This document shows positions 43,857-53,257 of a stretch of DNA of 64,000 nt, in pieces; position 1 is the stretch's first letter, and each line of letters opens with the position of its first letter. The stretch comes from Pseudomonadota bacterium. Its GTDB lineage: Bacteria > Myxococcota_A > Polyangia > Polyangiales > Polyangiaceae. The notes below the pieces were generated by a model. The model worked only from the letters and a program-made list of their open reading frames with translations, was not told where the DNA came from and ran no database searches. The position numbers and the translations under genes are program-made. The stretch lies in assembly GCA_023398955.1 (NCBI GenBank), contig JAEWRL010000012.1:62001-126000 (forward strand), read 5' to 3'.

Positions 43857-45167
43857 TTGACCGTTCGTCACCAAGATCCGGACCGCATACTCCTGACGCT
43901 CTCGCGCCAGCGTGTCGCCCTGGATCTCTCTTCGCTCGATCTCTGTTTTGCCGCGGCACTGTATCTCCGCGCAGAGGGCGCGCAGCTCGCCAGCTTCGAC
44001 GAAGAAAGGCTCACCGACGTCTTCGAACAAGTGTGTGAGCTACTGGAACCCGGAACGGAGAATGTGCGAGCACGCTCCACCCATGCCATTCGTCGCCTCC
44101 GCGACCAGCGTCTGCTCGCGAGAGTGGACGGCGCGGGCGTCGTGCGTGCGGGAGAATTCGCCCTTTCGCGACTCGGCGCCAGCATCGTCGAGTTCTACCT
44201 TGAGGAGGACTGTCTCACTCGTGAGAGTCTCACCCTCCTCGCTCATGCGCTGCGGGCAAACCTGAGCCAGGTGCTCGCCGCCGCCGATCAGGCCAACACG
44301 CCAGGTGAGTGGGCCGAACGCGTCCTCGCCCCCCTGCGGGTGACCATCGCCGATCTGACGGCGGGCATCGAGAGGCGGCAACGAGGGCTGGATCATCAGC
44401 AGGAGGAGTTTCAACGTCGCATCGGCAGCTTGCTGGAAGCCGACTGGTTCGGTGCCATTGGCCAGTGCCAGAGCCTATTGGACGCTACCGCGATGACTCT
44501 GCGCGAGCTGAACTCGGTCCTGCTCCGAGAAGGCCCGGAGTTACACTCCCGGCTCCAAGACATTCTCGAACGCGCGGTGGTCGCGGGCCAAGCAGAAGCC
44601 GAAGCCGCGGCGAGCCGCATCATCGATCAGATCGATCGGATTATGGCATGGGGGGCTGCCCGCCAGCAGGCGTGGTCCGAGTACTATGAATACGTGCACC
44701 GCTATCTCCGGGACGTGGTCCGCCTCGACCCGACGCGCGCCTTGACCCAGCGTTTGAGGGAGCAGTTGTGCGGGAACCACAGCTGCAAATTCTCGCTGAC
44801 CACGGCGAGCAGCGAGCCCATGCGAATCCTGCGCGAAACCAAGCTGACGGGACCAGGACCTGCCGTGCGTCGTCCGCGCCGTGATACGGAACCAGAGCTC
44901 ACCACCGAGGCGACAGAAGACCCGTTCTCGCTCATCGAGGCTCGCGTGCGGGAGGAGCTCGAACGAGGCAACTTGGACCTCGCCGGATTGACGGCGGCCG
45001 TCACCAGCCAGGCCCCGGAACACGAGCGCTTCCTCCTTGCTGGCCGTGTTGCCCAGATCGCAGCCAAGCTGGCCCGACCGTTGGCAACGACCCACCGGCC
45101 CTGGGTCGTCATCGACGACAAGCTCTGCATCGAGCAGTGGCGGCTCGCAACCGGTGAGTCTGCCTGA
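43857..45167 (+). CDS. mukF: Chromosome partition protein MukF (kleisin)
   Basis: 436 residues from TTG with GAGGA 7 bases upstream; no other in-frame start preserves the fold. Close to E. coli MukF in length (440) and layout: N-terminal winged-helix/dimer domain (LDLCFAAALYLRAEGAQLAS, ARSTHAIRRLRDQRLLARVD, LSRLGASIVEFYL), long middle helices (WAERVLAPLRVTIADLTAGI, RRIGSLLEADWFGAIGQCQS, IDRIMAWGAARQQAW, YVHRYLRDVVRLDPTRALTQ), a disordered acidic linker, and a C-terminal winged helix that binds the MukB head. Forms the kleisin bridge of the MukBEF condensin. First of mukF-mukE-mukB, the E. coli order. Confidence 0.9.
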   Translation: MTVRHQDPDRILLTLSRQRVALDLSSLDLCFAAALYLRAEGAQLASFDEERLTDVFEQVCELLEPGTENVRARSTHAIRRLRDQRLLARVDGAGVVRAGEFALSRLGASIVEFYLEEDCLTRESLTLLAHALRANLSQVLAAADQANTPGEWAERVLAPLRVTIADLTAGIERRQRGLDHQQEEFQRRIGSLLEADWFGAIGQCQSLLDATAMTLRELNSVLLREGPELHSRLQDILERAVVAGQAEAEAAASRIIDQIDRIMAWGAARQQAWSEYYEYVHRYLRDVVRLDPTRALTQRLREQLCGNHSCKFSLTTASSEPMRILRETKLTGPGPAVRRPRRDTEPELTTEATEDPFSLIEARVREELERGNLDLAGLTAAVTSQAPEHERFLLAGRVAQIAAKLARPLATTHRPWVVIDDKLCIEQWRLATGESA

Positions 45168-45529
45168 AGCCCGCGATCAAGAGCACCTGTTCAGGTCCAG
45201 CGGGCCCACGCCAGAGCTCCGCCCACGAATGCAGCTCTGGGGCCACAATCGGCCACTGGGCTCATGGACGCTTCGGCGCATTGGTGTAGAGGAAGGGGCC
45301 CAAGCTTCGGCGGTATCGCCAACAAGCCTTCACGCGCCTGCACCAAAGCGCTCGCCGTACTCCGAATGCAAGCTCTTCCGCTCAACGTTTCATCACGCCG
45401 GTATGTGATCGCGTGGCTCGGGAACCCTCTTCGCGTCCCGGCTCCTCCAGACTACGACCAGCTCGTCCCCACTCGCCACGGGATCGAGGACGAGCCAGTC
45501 GCCCCACGCTTTCCGGCGAGGACCATCTG
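45168..45529 (+). other. 362-base gap between mukF and mukE
   Basis: No convincing gene. Open frames across it give Arg/Pro/Ser-rich peptides without motifs, including an in-frame extension upstream of mukE. In E. coli these two genes are tightly packed, so the gap may hold a promoter or a short RNA; I see no clear terminator or tRNA. Confidence 0.5.
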
Positions 45530-46372
45530 ATGGAAGGGGGACGCTTTGCCAGCATCGGCGACGTAGTGCTGGATGAGAGCTTTCCGGAGCTCGACTTGGC
45601 TCTGCGCCGGGGGCGTCACATCGATCGGGACGAAGGTGGCTGGTACGCGTTGCTCGTCGACGCCCAGCCCGAGCTCGAGGCGTTTTACCGTCGCTATGGC
45701 TGCGAGCTCGTCCACAAGACGGACGGGTACTTCTACCTGCTCCCCACCGGGGACAAGCTTGGAAAGCGGCAGCTCTCGGTGCCGGAAATGCTGGTGGGCC
45801 AAGGCTTGGCCCTTCTCCTCCTCGATCCTTGCACGGTCGAGAGCGGGGGCGTGGTTTCCCGAGAGGACGTCGTGGCGCATCTTTCGCGAGTCATGGGTCC
45901 CACCACTCTCGTGAAGGCTCTCAACCCCAAGAAGCGCCGCTTGGACGAGCGCGTCGCGGAGGAGACCGTCCGAACCCGGGTCGCAGAAGCGTTGCGTCGG
46001 CTCGCGACGATGGGGTTCATACAGCCGCTCGACGGCAACCGCCTGCGCCTTCGCACACCCCTGCTGCGTTTCGCCGAACCCGCCCGCGCCGGGGGCTCTC
46101 TGGAGAAGGCCCTCGAAGAGCTCGTCGCTAAAGGTGAGCTCACTCTTGGCGCCGGGGAAGGGGAGGACGACGATGCGGGGGAGTCAGGCGCGGAGATACA
46201 TACCCCGTCTGACGGCGCAGAGCTGCCGGTGCCTGCGGGCACACAGGCTCACGAAACTCCGGATCAGCGCGATGAGACGCCGCACGATTCGTCGAACTCG
46301 GCGCCGCCGGACCTGGACGCCTGCGACAACCTCTTTGACGAACCCGGGACGGCAGGGGACAGGTCCGGGTGA
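45530..46372 (+). CDS. mukE: Chromosome partition protein MukE
   Basis: 280 residues from ATG (MEGGRFASIGDVVLDESFPE), ribosome site GAGGA upstream. Similar to E. coli MukE (234): ELDLALRRGRHIDRDEGGWY like its ALDSALRSGRHI start, then LEAFYRRYGCELVHKTDGYF and FYLLPTGD (MukE ...FYLRPRSTT), RRLATMGFIQPLDGNRLRLR and TPLLRFAEPAR. After residue about 210 it has an extra acidic tail (GEGEDDDAGESGAEIHTPSD). MukE sits between the kleisin MukF and the MukB heads. Its stop overlaps mukB by 4 bases (GTGA). Confidence 0.9.
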   Translation: MEGGRFASIGDVVLDESFPELDLALRRGRHIDRDEGGWYALLVDAQPELEAFYRRYGCELVHKTDGYFYLLPTGDKLGKRQLSVPEMLVGQGLALLLLDPCTVESGGVVSREDVVAHLSRVMGPTTLVKALNPKKRRLDERVAEETVRTRVAEALRRLATMGFIQPLDGNRLRLRTPLLRFAEPARAGGSLEKALEELVAKGELTLGAGEGEDDDAGESGAEIHTPSDGAELPVPAGTQAHETPDQRDETPHDSSNSAPPDLDACDNLFDEPGTAGDRSG

Positions 46373-49300
46373 CGCGCGCCAAGGCTTCCGCGCTCATCCT
46401 CGTCAATTGGAAGGGAGTGTTCTTCGAGCGCTACGTGCTCGATCCGCACGTTACGGCCCTGGAGGGCGCCAACGGTGCGGGCAAGACGACGGTGATGATC
46501 GCTGCCTACCTGGTGCTGCTGCCCGACCTCAGCCGCCTGCGGTTCACCAACGTGGGCGAGACGGGCGCCACGGGAGGTGACCGCGGCATTTGGGGCCGTT
46601 TAGGGGAGGTTGGGCGGCCCTCATACAGCGTGCTCCAGGTCGACCTGCCCACGAGTGAGCGCCTTGCGATTGGCGTCATGCTCGAGCGCAAGAGTGAACC
46701 CAGCCTCGAAGCAATCACCTTTCTCATCAGTCCCCTCAGGTCCGGCGTTCGTCTATCGGAAGTACTGCTGCGACGGTGCGGTGACCACGACGAAGTGCCC
46801 ACTCTCGACGAGGTCCGCGACGCCGCGCGGACGGCGGGCGCCGAACTCAAGGTCTTCAAGAGCTTGAAAGAGTACTTTACGACGCTCTTCGAACTGGGGT
46901 GCTCCCCGATGCGGCTCGTCAGCGACGAAGACCGCAACAAGTTCAACGAGATGCTTCGCACCAGCATGACCGGTGGCATCTCCCGAGCTCTCACCTCGGA
47001 GCTTCGCTCGTTCGTACTGAAGGAGGAGGTCGGCCTCGGGGATGCGCTGGGCCGAATGCGAGCGAACCTCAGCACTTGCCGACGCACACGTCTGGAGGTA
47101 AGCGAGGCCCGCCAGCTCGAGCACGAGCTCAGTGGCATTCACGATGCCGCTCAACGTATGGCGGCAGCCGCTCAGGCTGCCACACGGGCCGAGGCAAACG
47201 AGGCGCTCGTCGGCGTGGACCACGCGCGCCGAGAACTCGAGTCGAGTCAGGATCGGGTGAGTGCCCTCCGCACCACCGCTGAGCAGGCCGAAGCACGCCA
47301 GCAGACCATCACCGAGCGACTAGCGGCAGCGCGGACCCAGGTCGAAAGGGCGGGGCTCGTCAAAGCGCGTATCCTTCGTGCCCGAGAAGCTGCCGCACGC
47401 CTCCGTGAGCAGCTACGCGAAGCCTCGGAGCTGAGGAGACTCGCAGACGAGTCTCGGCTCCGCCAGGCCAAGGCGTCGGCAACTCGTGCTGCGGCGAAGC
47501 GCGAGCGCGAGGGCACCCAAGAGGCGTTCAGGCAAACGGCGGAGGGCCTTGCCGATCTACAGACGGGCCTCGACGAGCTGCACCGCCAAGCACACGCACA
47601 TCGACTCGTCCACCAGAAGCTCCAGCAGGCTCGCGAGGCGCTGGACGATCCCGGCCTGGACGAGCATACACTTGCGGACGCCGCCCAGCGCGTCCAAAAC
47701 GAGCTAGAGAGCATCGACGCGGAGCGGGCACGACGCGACCGCGAGGGCCAGCTTCTCGGGCGCCGCCGATCCGACTACGAGCAAGCTTCGGCGGCCCTGC
47801 AAGCACTGGGAGGTCTCGACGGAGATGGTGCGCGGGATCCAGAGCGCGACCACGACCGTGCACGCCACATCCTGGCTGACCTGAACGAGCTCGAGACACT
47901 CAGCCAGCGGACGCGCGAGCTCGCCTCCGAGAAGCTCCGTCGGGATGCTCAGGTGGAGCGTCAACATGGGCTCCTGGCCCAGACGAAGGCACTCGGGATC
48001 GACGCTGCCGCCCCTACGCTCAGCCGAGCCATTCAGGAGGCGCAGCAGGAGGCGGAGCAGCGATTGATGCGCTGGGAGAAAGAGCACCGCGAGGCAATCG
48101 AGAGCATCGCCCTCGCTCAGCAGGAACAAGAGCACTCGCGGCGCGAACTCGGGGAGCTCTCGAGGCGCGCGGAAAGCTGGAGCGCGATCGCGGCGGCCGA
48201 GCAGCATTTGAGCAGGCACGCCGGACCTTTCGAGAAGAGTTGTGCCGGCGTCACCGAGCTCGTCACACGACTCGAGGCGGGCCTCGATGACCTGCGGGCA
48301 AAACGCAGAGCGTCCGAGCTCGAGCTCGAGCGGGTCAAGGAACAGGCGCGCGAGCACGAGAACGGGCTCGGCACCATCCCTCACGAGATACGTTCCGCAG
48401 CGGACGAGGTCGAGGGCGAGCTCCTGGCGAGCCGATTCGAGGATCTCGACGTCGACGAGGCGGGAATCATGGAAGCTCGGTTGGGTCCGCTCGCCGAAGC
48501 AATCGTGGTGGATGACCCCGTCGCAGCGGCTCAACGAATGCGCGATCGGACCCATGGCGAAGCGACAATCTGGCTCCTTGCAGCGGACGCAGAGCTACCC
48601 GTCGCCGACAGTGCGACTCCACCTGCGCACAGTGGCCGGCTGGTGGTGCGTGGCCCAGGCCACCTGCGCTTGACCCGCGTTCCCGAGCGGCCTCGGCTCG
48701 GCCGGGCCGCGCGAGAGCGCAACATTGTCCAGCTTCGAGGAAGCGTCGAAGAGCTCGCGGCGTCGGTGGAACAGGCATCGCGGAGCCTGCGCACCACCGA
48801 GGCGAGCCTCCGCGCGGCGCGCTGCCTCCTCAACCTTTGCGACCCCTGGCTCGCAGGAGACCCACGCCCGCTCGTCGGGGCCGCGCACGAGCGGTTGCAA
48901 GCTGCCATCGAAGCGGAGCGGCAACACGGCCAGACCGTCCATGAGAGGCGAGAGCTGGCAGCCACCGAACGCGCTCGGCTCGCGGTCTTGCGGGCCATCG
49001 CGCGCGACGCGGAGAGCCTGGGCGACGCCGATCACGTCGCGGAGGCGGCGCGGCTCGCTCGGCGTCTCGAAGAAGCCACCGCAGCCCAGGAGAGACTTGC
49101 CGTCGTAGCGGGTCCTCGAAGTGTCCTCCGGGCACTGGCAGACTGTCTCCGGTATCCGCCGCCGGATCCGAGCGAGATGGATGCATGGACCCGAGACCGC
49201 GAGCGGATCGATGCGGCGCGCGACCGTTGCTACCGCCTGAGCGAAGCACTCGAAGCGGTTCGCAGCAACCGCCAAGCCTTCGCCTGGGGCGACGCCGAAA

Positions 49301-50961
49301 GAATACTGCGCGAGCGGAGCGAGCTCGTGCCCGAGCTGCGAGCCCAACACGACCGTACGCGAGAGCTGCTGCTGAAAGCCGACGAAGCAGTGACTATCGC
49401 CGAGCAGGCGTGGGAGAACGCGACCGCCGAATGGCAGCAGGCGGACGCCGCCGCCTCCGCCGTGCAAGCATTGGTGGAGAGGACCCGCCTCGAGCTCGAG
49501 TCAGAGGGCGCGGCCCACCACTCCGACGAGGCGCTCGTCGAGGCGAACGTGGAACTAGCCCGTCACGAACAGACGCTGGCGATTCTCATGGAGGAGGAAC
49601 GCGGCCTGGCTGCCGACGTGGCAATCGCCAATGAGCGAGCGACGCAATCAGAGGGGGTCGCAGAGAACTGTCGGGTGCTCCTCGAGCAGGCGGAACAGCG
49701 GTCCAAGCCAGCATTGGAGGCTTGGAAAAGCTTCCAGGATGCCCTCGAAACGAGCGCTGGCGCTAGCTTGCGGACGGCGGACGTGCAGGCTCCCGCGCAC
49801 GCCGAGCGGTCCTCCGACGGGCCTGCAGATCCTGCTCCCCTCCCGAGACTACGTCATAGTCACGACTACTGGCCCGAGGCACGCAGCAAGGCCGATTTGC
49901 TGATCGATCGCCTCGAGGCAGCTCGTGGCGGGCTCGATTTGGCCCAGCGTCTCCGAGGACAGCTGCCAAACGATCCCGCCGTTGCCACCGAAGGTGGCAT
50001 ACACTTTCTGAATGCATGGATAGAGGTCCGAGAGTTCTTGCTCAGGCGCCTGCCCGCTCAGGTCGCCGACGTCTCCGATCCGCGTGATGCCCTCGAGCGC
50101 CTACGCGACGATCTCGAGCACCTAGAAAGGCGCCTGGCCCGTCAGGAAACCGATCTGGGTGGCGCTTCGGAAGACGTAGGCCGAGGGATCGAAGTCCAGA
50201 TCCGCCGCGCCTCCGGCCAGGTACGCCGCCTCAACCAGTATCTCGAGGGCATCAGCTTCGGGAGCATTCGCGGAATCCGTGCCCGGATGAAGCGCGTCGA
50301 GAAGATGGAGCAGGTGCTGCGGGCACTCCATGAGGGAGCCGCCCAAGAGCTCCTGTTCCAGCCGACGATGCCGATCGAAGAGGCGCTCGAGGAGATCTTC
50401 AAACGCTACGCCGCCGGACGTGGCGGTGGTCAGCGGCTGCTCGACTACCGGGAGTACATCGAACTCTCAGTAGAGATCCAACGCCGAACCAGCGACGACT
50501 GGGAGCCCGCCAACCCGACCCGACTCTCCACCGGCGAGGCCATTGGAGTGGGTGCGGCACTGATGATGGTAATCCTGACCGAATGGGAACGCGACGCCAA
50601 CCTGCTCCGCGCGAAGCAGCGGCGCCAGAGTCTGCGCTTCCTCTTCTTGGACGAAGCGAACCGGCTCAGTCATGACAACCTCGCCGTGCTCTTCGAGCTC
50701 TGCCGGAACCTTGACCTACAACTGCTCATTGCAGCGCCCGAGGTTGCACAAGCCGAGGGCAATACCACCTACCGGTTGACCCGACGCATCACCTCCGACG
50801 GCATGGAAGAGGTAGTTGTCAGCGGACGCCGCAGCACCCTACCGGCCGAGCTCGACACGTTCATCGAAGCAGCAGAGTGCCCGGCGTCCACTGCCGATGC
50901 CATCGACGAAGGAACCGGCGAGCGAGCGCCTGATCGCCCCGGTCAGCGACAGCTTTTTTGA
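46369..50961 (+). CDS. mukB: Chromosome partition protein MukB (SMC-like ATPase)
   Basis: 1530 residues from GTG (E. coli MukB 1486). Head part one: ASALILVNWKGVFFERYVLD, Walker A LEGANGAGKTTVMIAAYLVL (Gly-Lys-Thr 38-41) and LVSDEDRNKFNEMLRTSMTG, as in MukB. Long coiled coils with a hinge-like globular stretch at about 670-790 (LLAADAELPVADSA) divide arms. Head part two: signature LSTGEAIGVGAALMMVILTE (about 1386-1405), Walker B FLFLDEAN (Asp 1428, Glu 1429), LQLLIAAPEVAQAEGNTTYR. These are MukB-specific (E. coli LSTGEAIGTG, LLFLDEAARL, IIAAPE). Compacts chromosomes by DNA loop extrusion with MukEF. Not a Wadjet set: no JetD nuclease follows. Confidence 0.93.
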   Translation: MTRAKASALILVNWKGVFFERYVLDPHVTALEGANGAGKTTVMIAAYLVLLPDLSRLRFTNVGETGATGGDRGIWGRLGEVGRPSYSVLQVDLPTSERLAIGVMLERKSEPSLEAITFLISPLRSGVRLSEVLLRRCGDHDEVPTLDEVRDAARTAGAELKVFKSLKEYFTTLFELGCSPMRLVSDEDRNKFNEMLRTSMTGGISRALTSELRSFVLKEEVGLGDALGRMRANLSTCRRTRLEVSEARQLEHELSGIHDAAQRMAAAAQAATRAEANEALVGVDHARRELESSQDRVSALRTTAEQAEARQQTITERLAAARTQVERAGLVKARILRAREAAARLREQLREASELRRLADESRLRQAKASATRAAAKREREGTQEAFRQTAEGLADLQTGLDELHRQAHAHRLVHQKLQQAREALDDPGLDEHTLADAAQRVQNELESIDAERARRDREGQLLGRRRSDYEQASAALQALGGLDGDGARDPERDHDRARHILADLNELETLSQRTRELASEKLRRDAQVERQHGLLAQTKALGIDAAAPTLSRAIQEAQQEAEQRLMRWEKEHREAIESIALAQQEQEHSRRELGELSRRAESWSAIAAAEQHLSRHAGPFEKSCAGVTELVTRLEAGLDDLRAKRRASELELERVKEQAREHENGLGTIPHEIRSAADEVEGELLASRFEDLDVDEAGIMEARLGPLAEAIVVDDPVAAAQRMRDRTHGEATIWLLAADAELPVADSATPPAHSGRLVVRGPGHLRLTRVPERPRLGRAARERNIVQLRGSVEELAASVEQASRSLRTTEASLRAARCLLNLCDPWLAGDPRPLVGAAHERLQAAIEAERQHGQTVHERRELAATERARLAVLRAIARDAESLGDADHVAEAARLARRLEEATAAQERLAVVAGPRSVLRALADCLRYPPPDPSEMDAWTRDRERIDAARDRCYRLSEALEAVRSNRQAFAWGDAERILRERSELVPELRAQHDRTRELLLKADEAVTIAEQAWENATAEWQQADAAASAVQALVERTRLELESEGAAHHSDEALVEANVELARHEQTLAILMEEERGLAADVAIANERATQSEGVAENCRVLLEQAEQRSKPALEAWKSFQDALETSAGASLRTADVQAPAHAERSSDGPADPAPLPRLRHSHDYWPEARSKADLLIDRLEAARGGLDLAQRLRGQLPNDPAVATEGGIHFLNAWIEVREFLLRRLPAQVADVSDPRDALERLRDDLEHLERRLARQETDLGGASEDVGRGIEVQIRRASGQVRRLNQYLEGISFGSIRGIRARMKRVEKMEQVLRALHEGAAQELLFQPTMPIEEALEEIFKRYAAGRGGGQRLLDYREYIELSVEIQRRTSDDWEPANPTRLSTGEAIGVGAALMMVILTEWERDANLLRAKQRRQSLRFLFLDEANRLSHDNLAVLFELCRNLDLQLLIAAPEVAQAEGNTTYRLTRRITSDGMEEVVVSGRRSTLPAELDTFIEAAECPASTADAIDEGTGERAPDRPGQRQLF

Positions 50962-51192
50962 ACGGCGGGCACGGGGACCGCAGGAACCGGCCCGTTAGCC
51001 CCGCACCCACGATTCCGCCACCACCGGAAGCGACCGACCCAACGATCGCTGCGAAGCGCATCGGTGCGAATTCGGCAGCGCCTGGCATGGCGCAGGGGCA
51101 GGCCCAAGCCCGCCTAGCGAGGTCGCCGCTGCTCGAGCAGCTCTCCAGTTTGTCACCTCTGCGTGAGCCTTTCGATTACACTTCGCGGCGCC

Positions 51193-53112
51193 ATGACCTC
51201 CAACGAACGTCCTTACAGGCATCCACTCCTGTGGGTGCCGAGTAGCTACTTCGTCATGGGCACCGTCTGGGTGACGGTGACCACGATGAGTAACATCATG
51301 TTCCTCAATCTCGGGCTCAGCGTAGCCCAGGCCGCGAGCTATTCCAGCTTGCTGGGCCTGCCTTACGTGTTCAAACCGCTTTGGGCCCCACTGCTCGAGC
51401 TCTACAAGACGAAGAAGTTCTGGGTGGTGGCCTGCCAACTCGTGCTCTCGGCCACGCTGGCAGCTACCGCTTTCGCGTTGCCTCTCCCGAATCAGACGTT
51501 CGTCGCCCCCGTCCTCGGGCTGCTCATGCTCGCCGGTCTCGTCGGGGCTACCATGGATATTGGCTCGGACGGCGTGTACGTGACCACTCTGCCGGCGAAA
51601 GAGCAGGCACGCTACACGGGCTTCCAGAGCATGTGCTGGAGCATTGGACCGATCGTGGCGACCGGGCTCTTCGTATGGATCACGGGGAAGCTCCACGAAA
51701 CCATGAGCTACGCTTGGGCGTGGCTCATGGTCTTCGTGGCTTTGGCGGCCCTCCTGCTCGTTGCCTCGTTCGTCCACATGAAGACGCTGCCCGCCGGGGC
51801 AAAAGCCGCCGACGCCCCGGAGAGCGCTGCCGAGGCCATGAAGACGTTCGGCGTCGCATTCGTCTCGTTCTTCCAGAAGCGCGCCATTTTGGCGATGGTC
51901 GCTTTTGCGTTCTTGTACCGCTTCGGTCTTGGCCTACTCGACAAGATTGGCCCCGCATTTCTCATCGACTCCCGCCTCGCTGGCGGTCTCGGGCTCAACA
52001 ACGAGCAACTCGGCATCCTTAACGGCGGCGTCGGCACTGCTGCCTTCATTCTCGGGTCACTGCTGGGCGGGCTCTTCGTCGCGCGATCGAAGAGCGGCCT
52101 CCTCGGGGTGCTGTTCGTCCTCGCGCTTAGTCTCAATGTGCCCAACCTGACCTTCCTGTATCTCGGCGTCGCAATGCCGAGCAACACGGACATGGGCGGG
52201 CTCTACCTCGTCGGCACACTCGTCTTCATCGAGAAGTTTGGCTGGGGATTCGGTGCAGTGGGGCACATGCTCTACATGATGCAGCAGATAGCACCGGGCC
52301 CGTACAAGACGGCGCATTACGCCTTCGCCACCGGGCTCATGGGCCTCTGCATGACCGCGACTGGCCTGATCAGCGGCTGGATCGTCGAAGCTGTCGGGTA
52401 CAGAGCCTTCTTCTGGACGGTTCTGGCAGCGGCCGCGCCCTCCCTCATTGCCACGCTGACCGCTCCATTCATCCACGCCGAAGGCGACCCGGCGAACGAC
52501 GGAAAGAAGCGCTTCGTCCTTGCGGAGCCAAAACGGACGATCGCTATCATCGCCGTGTTGGCGGTCTCGGGCATCGCCGGCTTCTTCGTCTTTCAGCGAG
52601 GTTCCGAGTACGACCAACGACGTGAGGCTCTGCGGGCCGACACAGCCGCCTGCTTCGAATCCGACGACCGCCAAGCCTGCTACTTCCAATGCGAGCTCAA
52701 CAAAGACCCCAAGGCATGTCTGCGGTTGTCGCAGGCCTTTGCCACCGAGTCTCCCCTGTTATCCAAGGCCCAAATGGATAGCTTGGAGGGTGATGCACGG
52801 AGGGAGCATCAGTACCTACGAAGCCAGGCTTATAAGTGGTACCGCAAGTATCTTGAGCAGACTTGCGACGCCGCAGCCGGCAACACCGAAGGGCTGGCAG
52901 CCTGCCTCGAGCTGGGGCAGATCCTATCCCGCCCGAAGTCCCCTGAGGGCATTGCCGTTGACGACCCTTGTGCTCCGCGCCTGAACCTGAGCGATGCGCG
53001 CGCACGCTGGTGCGACGTTGCTGCTCCAGACGAGGACCAGGCACGGAATTGGTTCACCAAGGCCTGTGCCAGAGGCAAAGGGATCGAACAAGCCTGCGAG
53101 CTCGAGGACTAG
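51193..53112 (+). CDS. AmpG-like MFS transporter with a C-terminal Cys-rich Sel1/Hcp-like region
   Basis: 639 residues from ATG (MTSNERPYRHPLLWVPSSYF); a GTG 30 bases earlier is an alternative. About 12 membrane helices to residue about 465. The early loop LGLPYVFKPLWAPLLELYKT and GATMDIGSDGVYVTTLPAKE fit the PAT/AmpG family of muropeptide or small-molecule permeases. After a final helix (IAIIAVLAVSGIAGFFVF, about 445-462) comes a Cys-rich soluble tail: ACFESDDRQACYFQCEL, KACLRLSQAF, AACLELGQIL, NWFTKACARGKG and EQACELED, the KAC..AC..LG pattern of Sel1/Hcp-like repeats. The tail should face the periplasm if the topology is as expected. Such a fusion is unusual. Confidence 0.8.
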   Translation: MTSNERPYRHPLLWVPSSYFVMGTVWVTVTTMSNIMFLNLGLSVAQAASYSSLLGLPYVFKPLWAPLLELYKTKKFWVVACQLVLSATLAATAFALPLPNQTFVAPVLGLLMLAGLVGATMDIGSDGVYVTTLPAKEQARYTGFQSMCWSIGPIVATGLFVWITGKLHETMSYAWAWLMVFVALAALLLVASFVHMKTLPAGAKAADAPESAAEAMKTFGVAFVSFFQKRAILAMVAFAFLYRFGLGLLDKIGPAFLIDSRLAGGLGLNNEQLGILNGGVGTAAFILGSLLGGLFVARSKSGLLGVLFVLALSLNVPNLTFLYLGVAMPSNTDMGGLYLVGTLVFIEKFGWGFGAVGHMLYMMQQIAPGPYKTAHYAFATGLMGLCMTATGLISGWIVEAVGYRAFFWTVLAAAAPSLIATLTAPFIHAEGDPANDGKKRFVLAEPKRTIAIIAVLAVSGIAGFFVFQRGSEYDQRREALRADTAACFESDDRQACYFQCELNKDPKACLRLSQAFATESPLLSKAQMDSLEGDARREHQYLRSQAYKWYRKYLEQTCDAAAGNTEGLAACLELGQILSRPKSPEGIAVDDPCAPRLNLSDARARWCDVAAPDEDQARNWFTKACARGKGIEQACELED

Positions 53113-53257
53113 GCCGCCGCGTCCCCACTTCTCGCGGTTCTGGGCTCTACCGAGCGCTCGGCGTCCTGTCCGACGTCGAGCGCTTCCCCATTTGACCGCC
53201 GGCCAGGAGTGCGTCGTCGGTGTTGCGGCGCCAGCGGCACCGGTCTACGACAAGACC

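Noticed and set aside
43857..50961. Wadjet (JetABCD) plasmid-defence system
   Set aside because: The three proteins match MukF, MukE and MukB in order, size and motifs, and no JetD topoisomerase-like nuclease follows; the next gene is a transporter.
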